DNA of 64,000 nt from Halobacillus litoralis (GTDB lineage: Bacteria > Bacillota > Bacilli > Bacillales > Halobacillaceae), in contig NZ_WMEW01000002.1 in NCBI RefSeq assembly GCF_009856355.1, forward strand, positions 407,434 to 471,433, given 5' to 3'. Under the pieces are notes generated by a model that saw nothing but the letters and a program-made list of their open reading frames with translations, searched no databases and had not been told where the DNA came from. The position numbers were made by a program, and so were the translations under genes. Below, piece by piece: positions 9,542 to 18,177 of this stretch; position 1 is the first letter of the stretch; every line of letters begins with the position of its first letter.

Positions 9542-9590
9542 TCTGGTACAATTAAAAGTACCAGATTTTAAATAATAATGGGACCAGATA
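9542..9590. promoter_or_regulatory. Candidate GabR operator repeats in the gabT-gabR divergent promoter
   Basis: An inverted repeat TCTGGTAC (9542-9549) / GTACCAGA (9558-9565) is followed by a third half-site GGACCAGA (9581-9588), so ACCAGA occurs as a direct repeat with 23-bp spacing. Bacillus subtilis GabR binds direct ATACCA-type repeats, so these are good candidates. Reading leftward, TTGTAC within the first repeat could be the -35 of gabT, with a TATCTA/TATAAAAT box beyond, which would put the operator over the promoter. Confidence 0.6.
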
Positions 9591-9610
9591 CATAGTAGGA
9601 GGAGCTATTT

Positions 9611-11023
9611 GTGTTTTTCCATATTGAAAAAGGAGCCGAACAACCTGCCATTTACAAACAGATTTATACGCACTTAAGAGACCTGATCCTCGACGACCGT
9701 CTCAGCAAAAAGAAGCTTCCATCGAAACGGAGACTGGCCCAGGATCTGGAGGTCAGTCTTAATTCCGTAGCCCACGCCTACGAGCAATTACTAGCGGAAG
9801 GTTATATATACAGTGCAGAACGCAAAGGGTATTTTGTAGAAGATATTACAAGTTACATTAAAAGAAACAAAGAAGACGTTCCTTTCCCAGAGGGTTTGAG
9901 AGAGGACTGTACTAAAGATGGATTTCATCCCAAGGTTACATTTTCTCATATTGCCACCGATGCGGAGCATTTCCCTTTTAAGAAATGGAGGAAGTACCAG
10001 CAGAAAGTCATGGAGCATCATCGAACCCAACTCGCCCTCCTTCCACATCCTCAAGGGCCATATGAACTCCGCGAATCAATCGCAACGATGATTGCTCTCA
10101 CCAGGGGCGTTCGGTGCCGGCCCGAACAAATTGTCATCGGATCCGGAACCCAGCCACTAATTCATAAATTAATGTCTTTACAGGCAAAAGATACACAAGT
10201 GGCTGTCGAAAATCCTGGGTACCAGCGGTTTTATAATCTACTTAAAAATATGGGTTTCCCGGTAACTCCAGCGACTTTGGACCGACAGGGTATCTCAATT
10301 CAGGACCTTTTGGATAGCGATCCTCAATGGGTTTTTGTAACTCCCTCCCACCAGTTTCCTACTGGGACAATCATGCCTATAAATAGAAGAATAGAGCTTC
10401 TAAACTGGGCAGCCGAGTCTCCTGGTCGTTACATTGTGGAAGACGACTATGATAGTGAATTTAAATATGGAACGGACCATATCCCTTCCCTTCAGAGTCT
10501 CGACCAGAACCAGCAAGTCATCTATACCGGGACCTTTTCGAAAACTCTGCTTCCGAGCCTACGGATCAGCTATATGGTTCTGCCACCCGACTTGTTACAA
10601 AGCTACCGGAATGCTTTTGACTATTGGATTGACGGCCCTTCAGGACTCAACTTGTGGACCCTTAAATACTTCATTGATGAAGGGGAATACGGAAGGCACG
10701 TTAAGCGGATGAATGCCTATTATAAAGCGAAAAGAGCAGCGCTTATTCGGGAGCTGCGCCAGACGTTTCAAGACAAGATAACAATTCACAACATTCCTGC
10801 CGGCCTTCATTTTTTAGTGGATATTGAAACGTCTCTTTCTTATGTTGAGATTGAGGAACGGGCCAGAGAAAACAAAATCGTTCTATATACGATTCGCCGC
10901 TTTTTCTTACTGGATTATGAGATGACTGAGAAAGGGAAAAAGAAACTAGTTATTGGTTTTGCTAATATGGAAGATAACAAAATAAGGGAGTCTGTAAGGC
11001 GCTTATCTTCTCTTTTCTTCTAG
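9611..11023 (+). CDS. gabR: MocR/GabR-family PLP-dependent transcriptional activator of GABA genes
   Basis: 470 aa. Residues ~1-75 form a GntR-type winged helix (KLPSKRRLAQDLEVSLNSV, then HAYEQLLAEGYI), followed by a fold-type I aminotransferase-like domain with VEDDYDSEFKY and the PLP-lysine segment TGTFSKTLLPSLR. In B. subtilis GabR senses GABA-PLP to activate gabTD and represses itself. GTG start behind AGGAGGAGC. Divergent from gabT with shared operator-like repeats. A strong terminator follows at 11134-11167. Confidence 0.9.
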   Translation: MFFHIEKGAEQPAIYKQIYTHLRDLILDDRLSKKKLPSKRRLAQDLEVSLNSVAHAYEQLLAEGYIYSAERKGYFVEDITSYIKRNKEDVPFPEGLREDCTKDGFHPKVTFSHIATDAEHFPFKKWRKYQQKVMEHHRTQLALLPHPQGPYELRESIATMIALTRGVRCRPEQIVIGSGTQPLIHKLMSLQAKDTQVAVENPGYQRFYNLLKNMGFPVTPATLDRQGISIQDLLDSDPQWVFVTPSHQFPTGTIMPINRRIELLNWAAESPGRYIVEDDYDSEFKYGTDHIPSLQSLDQNQQVIYTGTFSKTLLPSLRISYMVLPPDLLQSYRNAFDYWIDGPSGLNLWTLKYFIDEGEYGRHVKRMNAYYKAKRAALIRELRQTFQDKITIHNIPAGLHFLVDIETSLSYVEIEERARENKIVLYTIRRFFLLDYEMTEKGKKKLVIGFANMEDNKIRESVRRLSSLFF

Positions 11024-11133
11024 CCGTATGAATTCATGAATCTACATCTTATGGATTATAACGTATTTGTAATAAATCATGAAAAAACTCTAACACAAGG
11101 CTTTTTATAGACATAAAAAATTTTCCATAAAAA

Positions 11134-11167
11134 AACCGAAACCTTTGAAAAGGTTTCGGTTTTTTTC
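11134..11167 (+). terminator. Rho-independent terminator of gabR (probably bidirectional)
   Basis: 12-bp perfect stem AACCGAAACCTT/AAGGTTTCGGTT with loop TGAA, preceded by A residues and followed by a run of seven T. It ends gabR, and in reverse would end the tRNA-Arg transcript lying just to the right. Confidence 0.92.
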
Positions 11168-11173
11168 ATTTAG

Positions 11174-11216
11174 CGTCCCAGGAGAGATTCGAACTCCCGA
11201 CCCACAGCTTAGAAGG
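11174..11216 (-). tRNA. 3' half of tRNA-Arg(UCU), truncated at the anticodon: attachment site scar
   Basis: Read on the minus strand: CCTTCTAAGC, then the variable region, a T arm with GGGAGTTCGAATCTCTCC and acceptor strand TGGGACG. CCA is not encoded. The anticodon TCT is at 11211-11213. The D arm and 5' acceptor half are missing; element DNA begins at the anticodon loop (core TTAGAAGG, 11209-11216). This is the usual outcome when a tyrosine integrase inserts into the 3' half of a tRNA gene; the intact copy would be at the far end, outside this window. Confidence 0.85.
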
Positions 11217-11445
11217 TTGTTGGAGTGGGTATGATTGCACAAGATGAACTACTGCAGAACACCATTAAATCAACGTTCTTTATGATTAAGGTGGATATAT
11301 CAAAATAAAAATAGGGCAATAATAATGAAATTCTACCCCATTTTCTGCCCCAAGTTGGATAACTTACATCGAGTTTCTTCATTATAATATTGTCTTTTCA
11401 TGTCATTTATCCTCACACTTTATATATTGTTAGATAAGTAGAAAA
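11209..11445. repeat. Element-end direct repeat, copy 1 (att arm)
   Basis: From the core TTAGAAGG onward about 230 bp match a second copy at 18178-18403, including GGAGTGGGTATGATTGCACA, GGCAATAATAATGAAATTCT and ATCGAGTTTCTTCATTA. The copies have diverged (substitutions and small gaps). This is best explained as the conserved terminal arm of two related integrated elements. Confidence 0.85.
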
Positions 11446-11556
11446 GAGTGGAGCAAGGTTCAGACAAGGGTAGCTGATATATCACAAAATAAGAGGATAA
11501 CAAAAAGCCCCACCTTTAAATGGAGTGACACAGTTAAATAAGACTTAATAAAACAC

Positions 11557-11757
11557 CTAGGCATCCATTACTCTGAATTCTATTGGAGTATGGCAGTTTA
11601 GTTTTTTAAAAGGTCGACAATAATTATAATAATACATGTACGTTTCTACTTTTTCGCGTACTGTATGATTATCTAACTTCCCTCGATCTAGAGGGTTGAA
11701 TTCTTCCGATTTTAACCTTTCAGTGTTGACTTTCTACATTCCGAAAGAGCCTCTCCT
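11557..11757 (-). pseudogene. IS3-family transposase (OrfB) C-terminal remnant
   Basis: The minus strand encodes the integrase-core tail typical of IS3/IS150 OrfB: NTERLKSEEFNP, a REKVETYMYYYNYCRPFKKLN segment (shared with the family's YI-YN-R-KLN pattern) and TPIEFR before a stop at 11557. Reading back, a stop interrupts the frame after RRGSFGM. No catalytic DDE residues, inverted repeats or OrfA remain. It is a decayed insertion sequence in the element's left arm. Confidence 0.7.
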
Positions 11758-11829
11758 AGCTATAAATCCATAGAACTCACTATTCCACCATCAATTCCCT
11801 GTTAATGAATTAAATCTAGTAGACGGATA

Positions 11830-13083
11830 TTAATCTTCATAAACATACCAAGAGCCTTTAATAAAATCTAAACTACCTTCTAATTCCATTTGTTTTCCCA
11901 ACGCTCTTATATATTTAGGTATAACTCGCTTTATAAATATATCCTTTGGTATTTGCTTAACTGACACGGAATTTTGAATACCCATCGATATATAGTTTCT
12001 AATCTCTCTTTCAAATTGGTCCCATTCAGTTGCAGTTAAATAAATCCTAAAATTAACACTTACATCCTCTTCTTTATGTATTTTTAATGAAACACCATCA
12101 CCTTGATGACTACTTAAAAAGTACTGAGTATCCAACATATTTTTAAATATATCTACTTTCTCTTCAAAACTATACTCACGAGATCCATAACTAGAGTTGG
12201 TTAATTTAAAGTAAGTTCTGATAAACTCTTCATTCTTTTTTCTACATTTCTTTGAGTATTCTACAGACGCTTCAATTCTCAGCTTTCTTAGTCTCTCTTG
12301 TGGAGTTAAGCTAGTTTTTTTATTAATTTCTTTGAGTAATTGAAGCTCTTCTTCCTCTTTAGAAAAAACTACTTTATAGTTGTCACTACTACCTGCAGAC
12401 ATTTTTAGTGACACCTCTTGAATTATAGCAAGAATCTCGTCATCATCCTGGGAACCTAAATTTTCGTCACTATTTAACGCTATCATTATAAGATCTTTTT
12501 TTTCTTTAGTAGATTTTATATGTTCAATAGTTTCATTATGACAGAAGGCTTTCACCCAGTTTTCTCCAAAGAAGTCAGCAACAATCTCTGGCATTGTCTT
12601 TAATTTTTCTTCTATTGAACCCTTATCAAACAGGCGCAATTTAATATCGTGTTTAGAAGATAGAATTTCCTTTTGTTTTTTTATCTCATCCATTCTTTTC
12701 CTTGAACTCAAACTTTCTGATGTACACAAGTAAAATTTATTAGTTTTTGGTGAGAATTCACCATCAATAAATTTTTCAACTGCATTTTTTATTTTAATGG
12801 GACTAAAATTTTTAACTCTTTTGCATTGATAAACATCGTATTTTTCTGCCATATCAGATTCTGCAAATAGGTCAATTCCCTCTTGACTCTCTCCTTCTTC
12901 ACCGTAGAAATAACAAAATTCAACTTTCGAATCCTTTCTGACTAGCCGCAGACACAATCTTTCGAAATTTTTCCAAGTTAGTTTGTCTAGCGGTAATTCT
13001 TGTACTTTTGTCACTACGGGAATTTCAACATGTTCTGTAGCAGGATTTTCGGTTAACCACTCAGGAATTTGATTTAAAGTCAT
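11830..13083 (-). CDS. Mrr-like PD-(D/E)XK nuclease protein, possible defence effector
   Basis: 417 aa. Residues ~30-180 look like a restriction-endonuclease-like domain: LTWKNFERLCLRLV at the start, then EGIDLFAE (Asp) and YDVYQCKRVK (the Q/E-x-K motif), followed by the strand KFYLCTSESLSSR. The C-terminal ~220 residues (rich in Glu/Lys, with coiled segments around LLKEINKK) match nothing I recognise and could be a sensor or partner-binding domain. It stands alone on the minus strand in a region of unrelated short genes. A defence role is inferred from the nuclease fold and setting. Confidence 0.6.
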   Translation of the reverse strand: MTLNQIPEWLTENPATEHVEIPVVTKVQELPLDKLTWKNFERLCLRLVRKDSKVEFCYFYGEEGESQEGIDLFAESDMAEKYDVYQCKRVKNFSPIKIKNAVEKFIDGEFSPKTNKFYLCTSESLSSRKRMDEIKKQKEILSSKHDIKLRLFDKGSIEEKLKTMPEIVADFFGENWVKAFCHNETIEHIKSTKEKKDLIMIALNSDENLGSQDDDEILAIIQEVSLKMSAGSSDNYKVVFSKEEEELQLLKEINKKTSLTPQERLRKLRIEASVEYSKKCRKKNEEFIRTYFKLTNSSYGSREYSFEEKVDIFKNMLDTQYFLSSHQGDGVSLKIHKEEDVSVNFRIYLTATEWDQFEREIRNYISMGIQNSVSVKQIPKDIFIKRVIPKYIRALGKQMELEGSLDFIKGSWYVYED

Positions 13084-13306
13084 TGTGCTTATTCCTTTCT
13101 AAGAGCCTCATTTTACTATTTAGGAATTATTTTACTTAAGTAATAACTACATGATTGACTTTTTACTCTTTTTTCAATTTCATGAAGAATAATTTTACTG
13201 CATACTTAACTGGTACAACTTTCGGCAATATAGGCTTTAAACACTTATAAACGATATCCAGACATCACAAAACGGTGGTCACATCTACGTTGACGGGACT
13301 GCATTT

Positions 13307-13750
13307 TTAGTTGTAAACATTTTTTATGTTACGATCTAAGGAGATGGTAGAATATTTGTAAAGTAAATCCATAATGGAAATCACTTGCATGTTTCCACCA
13401 ATTGAAATGTAGTAGTTGTTGGTCTGACCATCGTGCCTTTTATATAATTTATGGCCAACGAATCCTACTCTTCTCTTAATCTCTTCCAACATCTCCTTTG
13501 TTCCACAAATCTTCACTTGATAAGTGTTGGCTTTTGCGTAATAACTAAGTGACCCTTCTCCATCAAAGTAACCTCGGATGTAATGGAACTGTAGAGATTT
13601 AAGAATGTCAGGGAAAGTTAATTGAAATGTTTTATTTTCTCCTACACCGTGCTTTGCTAAAGAATTCTTTAATAGCTCACTTGTAATTAGGATACGTGAA
13701 TAGGTGACAGTAGTATAAGACTTTTCAGAATAGTAGGATCTCTCCCCCAT
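13307..13750 (-). CDS. LAGLIDADG-type homing endonuclease (short, possibly truncated)
   Basis: 147 aa with one clear LAGLIDADG helix and acidic end (HYIRGYFDGEGSLSYY, residues ~56-71) and a downstream helix (QVISIMDLLYKY) where a second motif would be. Typical two-motif monomers are larger, so this may work as a dimer or be 5'-truncated; no good ribosome site precedes the ATG and a stop codon lies immediately upstream in frame. I could not identify a host intron or intein around it, so it appears to be free-standing. Confidence 0.6.
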   Translation of the reverse strand: MGERSYYSEKSYTTVTYSRILITSELLKNSLAKHGVGENKTFQLTFPDILKSLQFHYIRGYFDGEGSLSYYAKANTYQVKICGTKEMLEEIKRRVGFVGHKLYKRHDGQTNNYYISIGGNMQVISIMDLLYKYSTISLDRNIKNVYN

Positions 13751-13793
13751 TTATGTTATCCAAGTTGATGTTGAGCCGTGCACGGGTGATTTT

Positions 13794-14576
13794 TTAATAT
13801 AATAATTTCTCTAGTATTACTATGCCACCCAATTGATTGACAATTGAATGATTTATTTTATACATGAATTCTTGATACTGATATGTATTTCTTAGAAGAA
13901 CCGTGATAGATGAATAATTAAATAATATATCACAAGGTACACGCCATTCTCGTTCATGAGTCCAATCCGTTATTTTTCCATTATGAATAAGTTCCCTTAT
14001 ATCAAAATCTACTATCCTCCAATACTCATTATCAGGTAAAAACTGTTTTGCCAATTCTGTTCTTTCATATATTACAGGTCGAACACCCATATCGGGAATA
14101 GGCTTAGCATCCATAACTAATTGAGAAACCTCCGACTTATGGAAGACTAATCCACATGCATCATATCTTAATTTTTGTACTGCCATTGATTCATATTCTT
14201 CCACATGAAGAATTGCATTCTCAGCAACTGAATAAAGGGGAACTTCTTGAAAGCATACCACTGGTTTATTACCAACTATATATCCCTTTGAGCTTGCTCT
14301 TAAAGTCCTTTCATTTAAGATTTTTATAAGAACGTCAGTAGAATTTAATCCATACTCTTCTTGTCTTCTAGTTAAATGTGTTAATAATCCTGTTAAATCT
14401 GTGCGGTTTCTATGTGTTTGTTTCCAATTTAAAGATTCGTAAGGCACCTCTACTCTCCTCCCATTAAAATAGAATATATCATTTAAATTTGAAAGCTGTT
14501 TCCTCGGAAGACTTTCCCAATAGTTCAATGGCCATGCCTTTAAATATTTTATATCGCTACTTGCTTCTACGACCAA
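13794..14576 (-). CDS. Uncharacterised protein with DUF2971-like features, start uncertain
   Basis: 260 aa. Notable stretches: DLTGLLTHLTR, VVCFQEVPLYS, ACGLVFHKSEV, YWRIVDFDIR and DWTHEREWRVP. The CF-E-P and HEREWRVP elements recall DUF2971-like and phage-abortive proteins, but this is a motif-level impression. The TTG at 14576 has no ribosome site and lies just beside a 19-bp sequence repeated at 20927-20945, so the gene may have lost its original 5' end. Nearby genes are equally unusual, suggesting island cargo. Confidence 0.5.
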   Translation of the reverse strand: MVVEASSDIKYLKAWPLNYWESLPRKQLSNLNDIFYFNGRRVEVPYESLNWKQTHRNRTDLTGLLTHLTRRQEEYGLNSTDVLIKILNERTLRASSKGYIVGNKPVVCFQEVPLYSVAENAILHVEEYESMAVQKLRYDACGLVFHKSEVSQLVMDAKPIPDMGVRPVIYERTELAKQFLPDNEYWRIVDFDIRELIHNGKITDWTHEREWRVPCDILFNYSSITVLLRNTYQYQEFMYKINHSIVNQLGGIVILEKLLY

Positions 14577-14584
14577 GGAACACT

Positions 14585-14603
14585 AAAACGGTATGCCGCC
14601 CAT
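14585..14603. repeat. 19-bp dispersed repeat, copy 1
   Basis: AAAACGGTATGCCGCCCAT occurs here, immediately 5' of the 260-aa gene, and identically at 20927-20945. Flanks differ. Possibly a scar or a short recombination site. Confidence 0.7.
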
Positions 14604-14838
14604 ACCCTTTTTGACAAGAATAGCTATCAATAGAAAATAAAACCCCTTATATAAAAGCCTTTTCACCTAACAAAGATACTTTTTTTATAAATATCACATG
14701 GATGAACATGAGTATTCTCCAGTCAAAATCCAGTCATTTAAACGGTTGCTTTCAAAACGTTTAGTTATATGAATCTCTACACTGCCAGTCACTATTACCA
14801 CGCTTGATCAGTACCAATAGATTCCCACAGAAGTTAAA

Positions 14839-15330
14839 TCAATTGTTGTTAACTAATACTTCCCTGTACCATTCATTAAATGGTTGCAAAAAACTTGGTT
14901 CTCTTATCCAATCATAGTTATCTAAATTAAATGTATGAATATAATGACCTGTTGTTCCAATATCAAATATTCCTCCTTCAATTCCCTGTTGTCTAATTAT
15001 CAGCAATGGAATACCTATCATAAAAGCCATAGATGCTTCTATTTGATTCCAAGGGGTAGGTAATTGTTTATCTGTTATATTTTTCTCCTGTTGAGTGTTA
15101 GGCTTAGAAATCCCTTGATGTATTACTGTCTGAGGAAACCCTAAAATTACAGCTCCTGAACATTGTCTCATTAATTGCTCGACTGCTTTCATTGGAGAAA
15201 CATTAGGAAAGTCTGTAGAACCTATCGTCCTTGCACGCAACCCTCTTTCAACTAATAACTTCTCGATTTTGTGAATCGTCTCCCTTTGATTTCCATCCAC
15301 AGCATTAGGTCTACTAACAAAAACGTTAAC
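14839..15330 (-). CDS. TIR/deoxyribosyltransferase-like protein with an apparent missing start codon
   Basis: The protein is usually readable from GTG 15300 (153 aa), but the frame stays open upstream and encodes KVNVFVSRPNAV, the expected first beta-strand of a Rossmann-like TIR/NDT fold. AAGGAGG stands at the right distance from a TTA codon (near 15330), where ATG or TTG would be expected. Further motifs: RARTIGSTDFPN, GAVILGFPQ, and PWNQIEASMAFMIGIPLLII, a pattern of predicted nucleotide-binding TIR-like proteins. It may be translated inefficiently from TTA, start at GTG 15300 without its first strand, or be inactivated. Function unknown; NAD- or nucleotide-related activity is a guess. Confidence 0.5.
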   Translation of the reverse strand, partial: VNVFVSRPNAVDGNQRETIHKIEKLLVERGLRARTIGSTDFPNVSPMKAVEQLMRQCSGAVILGFPQTVIHQGISKPNTQQEKNITDKQLPTPWNQIEASMAFMIGIPLLIIRQQGIEGGIFDIGTTGHYIHTFNLDNYDWIREPSFLQPFNEWYREVLVNNN

Positions 15331-15488
15331 CTTTAAAACCTCCTTGACTAACTAATCTCCAGCCGTTACTAATAAATACTGTTTATTATTTTATATAAGC
15401 GTTCAGCTAGCTAATATTCGATAATATCAGGGAATTTGATTCCGTTGAAAAGAGGGGATTTCAAACCGATGTTGACAATCTTTATGTG

Positions 15489-16445
15489 TTATACAAAAGT
15501 AGAAGTGTCTTTGACTTTTAAATCCAAATCAATCTGAGCCTTAAGAAATGCTAAGTCATTAACAAGGTTATTTTTTTCTGACTGGAAATGATGATAAAAC
15601 AAAAGAAGTTGACCTATTACGCTTTTCTTTTTGAGCCACTTAACCAATGTATATAAACGTTTATATTCCTTCGATTTTTCCTCTATGTCATAAAATTGAC
15701 TGCTCAAAAGGCTCAGATCGGAAATTATATCGTTAATTGTATGATCTTGGCTTACTAAACTAGATATGAAGTAATATTCTTTATCTTTGAAAAGGAAATA
15801 ATTATACAAATAGCTATTATCAAAAACACCTATAAAAAACTCCCCCCGGTAGGAAATACACTTAGCTTCATAAATTTCATCAAGGCATAGATTAAATGCC
15901 TCTAATGATTTCTCAAACTTCAAGAAAGCAGACTTAAGCTTTACATAGTTACTGTACTTTTGCTGGTTAAATGTAAATATGTCGGTATTTGCTTTTATGT
16001 ACGGGGTATCTGTTATTTTAGCAAAGATTGTTCTATGATTTCCCGCAGAGGCTGTATATATATTATCCTTGTCATAATAATTGAAAGAGATTGGGTTTTT
16101 CTTACGACATTCATCACTCACAAAGAAATCATAGTAAGATTGGAGATTTATACTATCTTTAAATTTCAGAAGACATCTATGCAATCTATCAGAAGATAAG
16201 TTTATTCCGTGCGGAGCAAAAGCTAATTCAAACCAAGATACAACATTTGGATTAACTCTATTGGTAGTTTTTATACGATCCACAGGTATTTTTTTTAATG
16301 TTCGTTCACCCTGCAAATCATAGTATATATTATATTCCGAAACATCCAATGTCTTTTCATTTTTCATTCTTGTTATATGAAAATCACGAACCCCCTTATC
16401 TAAAAGAAGGTTTTCTAACTTATTGGGCGTGCAAGCTGTTTCCAC
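15489..16445 (-). CDS. Uncharacterised protein with a ParB-like GNHR motif
   Basis: 318 aa, GTG start behind GGAGG with 8-nt spacing. Residues ~130-145 read YTASAGNHRTIFAKI, which resembles the GxHR motif of the ParB/sulfiredoxin-like fold; the N-terminal part (KTLDVSEYNIYYDLQGERTLKKI) would supply the preceding strands. The C-terminal half is rich in Tyr, Phe and Lys and contains probable helices. I do not recognise a specific family. It is a lone minus-strand gene in the 11.2-18.2 kb segment. Confidence 0.5.
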   Translation of the reverse strand: METACTPNKLENLLLDKGVRDFHITRMKNEKTLDVSEYNIYYDLQGERTLKKIPVDRIKTTNRVNPNVVSWFELAFAPHGINLSSDRLHRCLLKFKDSINLQSYYDFFVSDECRKKNPISFNYYDKDNIYTASAGNHRTIFAKITDTPYIKANTDIFTFNQQKYSNYVKLKSAFLKFEKSLEAFNLCLDEIYEAKCISYRGEFFIGVFDNSYLYNYFLFKDKEYYFISSLVSQDHTINDIISDLSLLSSQFYDIEEKSKEYKRLYTLVKWLKKKSVIGQLLLFYHHFQSEKNNLVNDLAFLKAQIDLDLKVKDTSTFV

Positions 16446-17023
16446 TTAATTAACCTCCCTCAACTAATGTCCTTTACATATCCCCTGTTTTATCCTTAAA
16501 GCCTATTTCACACGTGTTCAAAAATCCCAATAGCATATCCAAAAATTTAGCAAGAGCATTTAAAATAAATCAATTAAACTCAGGCATAATATACATATAC
16601 CGACAAACTTATTTTGCAGAAGTACCAAGTTCAACAAATTTATGACTCCTCTCAGTACCAAAAGTAATAAACCCTTGATATTAAACAGTTTTAAGTGTTC
16701 TGATATTATGTCACCCATGGTTTCTTCTAAATAAATAGTTTATATTAACCTCCAAAATAATTGGAGATTAAAGCTTTCAATGAAATCAATTAAAATACAT
16801 TGATTAATGAATCCTAAACAAATATGAGTAATAGTATGTCAGTCACTCATTACTAGTTGCATCAATATTCGTCTCTTAAAATGGTATAATGATACTTCCT
16901 AGAAAGTAAGTTTTTCATCTACTTTATCAGTAATCATCAGACACATATAGATTTAAATGTTATTTCCAGTTCATTTCATGAGAATTGACGTTGCATTTTG
17001 CCCTGTCGATGAAACCATTTATA
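16446..17023. other. 578-bp AT-rich gap with one possible small membrane ORF
   Basis: No confident gene. On the minus strand 16560-16718 could encode a 52-aa hydrophobic peptide (starting MGDIISEHLKLFNIKG) but its ribosome site is weak, with GGAGG 25 nt upstream. A TATAAT box occurs on the plus strand near 16885. No hairpin terminator or longer repeat seen. Confidence 0.35.
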
Positions 17024-17869
17024 TCAATTATCTTCACCTTCATCCTCATCATCGTCCTCATTCTCTATTTCTTCAAAATCAACATCAATGATCTCAGGAA
17101 ATTCTTTTTCTAGTTCATTAAATTCATTTTCTATATCATCTTCTGTAAGAATAAGAGCCTCAGATAAAGTAGAGGCGAGTCTTTTGCCCATTGGCCTCAT
17201 CGTATAATAAGTTACCGAGCCAGATACAAGACCTCCTACTACTGGGATTGCTTTAGAAACCCCCTTGGCAAAAGAATCCTTAGTGATTTTCACACCAATG
17301 TAACCCGATATTTTCTTTATAATTGGATAATAGATTGTTTTGGTTAGTGCTTTTTGAGGCAGTTTTTTCAAAACCTGCTTTGACAATCCAGAAGAAATTA
17401 ATTTGATACCCGAGGTAGATCCACCTACACCAAACATAACCCCTAGGTATAATATTAAATTATTCCTAGCTTTTTCAGTATCAAGATGATCTTCTAACCA
17501 AAGATCTTGGTGACCATATAAATAAGCTAATTCCTGAGATAATCTTAGAGCAATACCAAAGAACTGGACAATATCTGCCGGTATTGTTCCTACCATTGCA
17601 AAACCTCCGGGTAAGCCTGCTCCAAAAGATAAACTAGTACTAGTTAAAGTTCTTTTAAGTATGATTGAACTAGCAATATTATCAATTTCTTTTCTTTCAA
17701 TACCTGCATCATATGGCCCGTTTTCAAGTATATTCACTAACTGGTTAGGATTTTTACGCTCAGCAAAAATATTTGTTAAGAATTCATCTCGAGAAACTTT
17801 CACCCCCGGTATTTGCAAAGCTGCACCTAAAATATTTTCAAAATTCCCTTTATTAATAATTTCCTCCAA
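17024..17869 (-). CDS. EcsC-like membrane-associated protein
   Basis: 281 aa, TTG start behind GGAGGAAA. A hydrophobic central part (LSFGAGLPGGFAMVGTIPADIV, then FFGIALRLSQELAYLYGHQDLW) resembles the EcsC family, whose members have an amphipathic, glycine-rich core and often act near membranes. A second hydrophobic block (AIPVVGGLVSGSVTYYTM) follows, and the C-terminus is a highly acidic tail (Asp/Glu-rich, last ~35 residues). Role unknown; EcsC-like proteins also occur beside phage-defence genes. Family assignment is tentative. Confidence 0.5.
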   Translation of the reverse strand: MEEIINKGNFENILGAALQIPGVKVSRDEFLTNIFAERKNPNQLVNILENGPYDAGIERKEIDNIASSIILKRTLTSTSLSFGAGLPGGFAMVGTIPADIVQFFGIALRLSQELAYLYGHQDLWLEDHLDTEKARNNLILYLGVMFGVGGSTSGIKLISSGLSKQVLKKLPQKALTKTIYYPIIKKISGYIGVKITKDSFAKGVSKAIPVVGGLVSGSVTYYTMRPMGKRLASTLSEALILTEDDIENEFNELEKEFPEIIDVDFEEIENEDDDEDEGEDN

Positions 17870-18177
17870 TTTTTTTCCTCCAACTATGTAAATTTGATTA
17901 ATAAACTTTCTTTAAACTCTTCTAATCAAAATCTTTTAATTGAAAAAAGCTAAAAACCCTTCCTCTCAAGCTTTAAATTAACACGGTTCCAAATTTTCAA
18001 TACTAAATTTCATGCTCTTAATCCTTACTGGTGCATAGCAACTATTTCGACAGAAAGGTGGAATTTCCTCCCAATATCTACGTCGGTTCATCAGCATGAT
18101 GGAATACTTTCATTCCCCATCGCAAGTATTATGATGGCATCAGCATGTTACACCCACAGTGTATATCCATTAACAGG
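17870..18177. other. Gap left of the second element end; nothing recognised
   Basis: About 300 bp, mostly AT-rich, with GC-richer bits near 18075-18165. No gene, tRNA or terminator is visible. The bases left of the core at 18178 do not resemble the tRNA 3' half, unlike those at 11174-11208, so this side is a different kind of element end. Confidence 0.4.

Noticed and set aside
13751..13800. Group I or II intron end around GAGCCGTGCACGGGTGA next to the LAGLIDADG gene
   Set aside because: The short palindrome lacks the other conserved intron elements and the strand does not fit domain V convincingly.
16560..16718. 52-codon hydrophobic small gene
   Set aside because: Poor ribosome-site spacing and no conserved pattern; mentioned only as a possibility.
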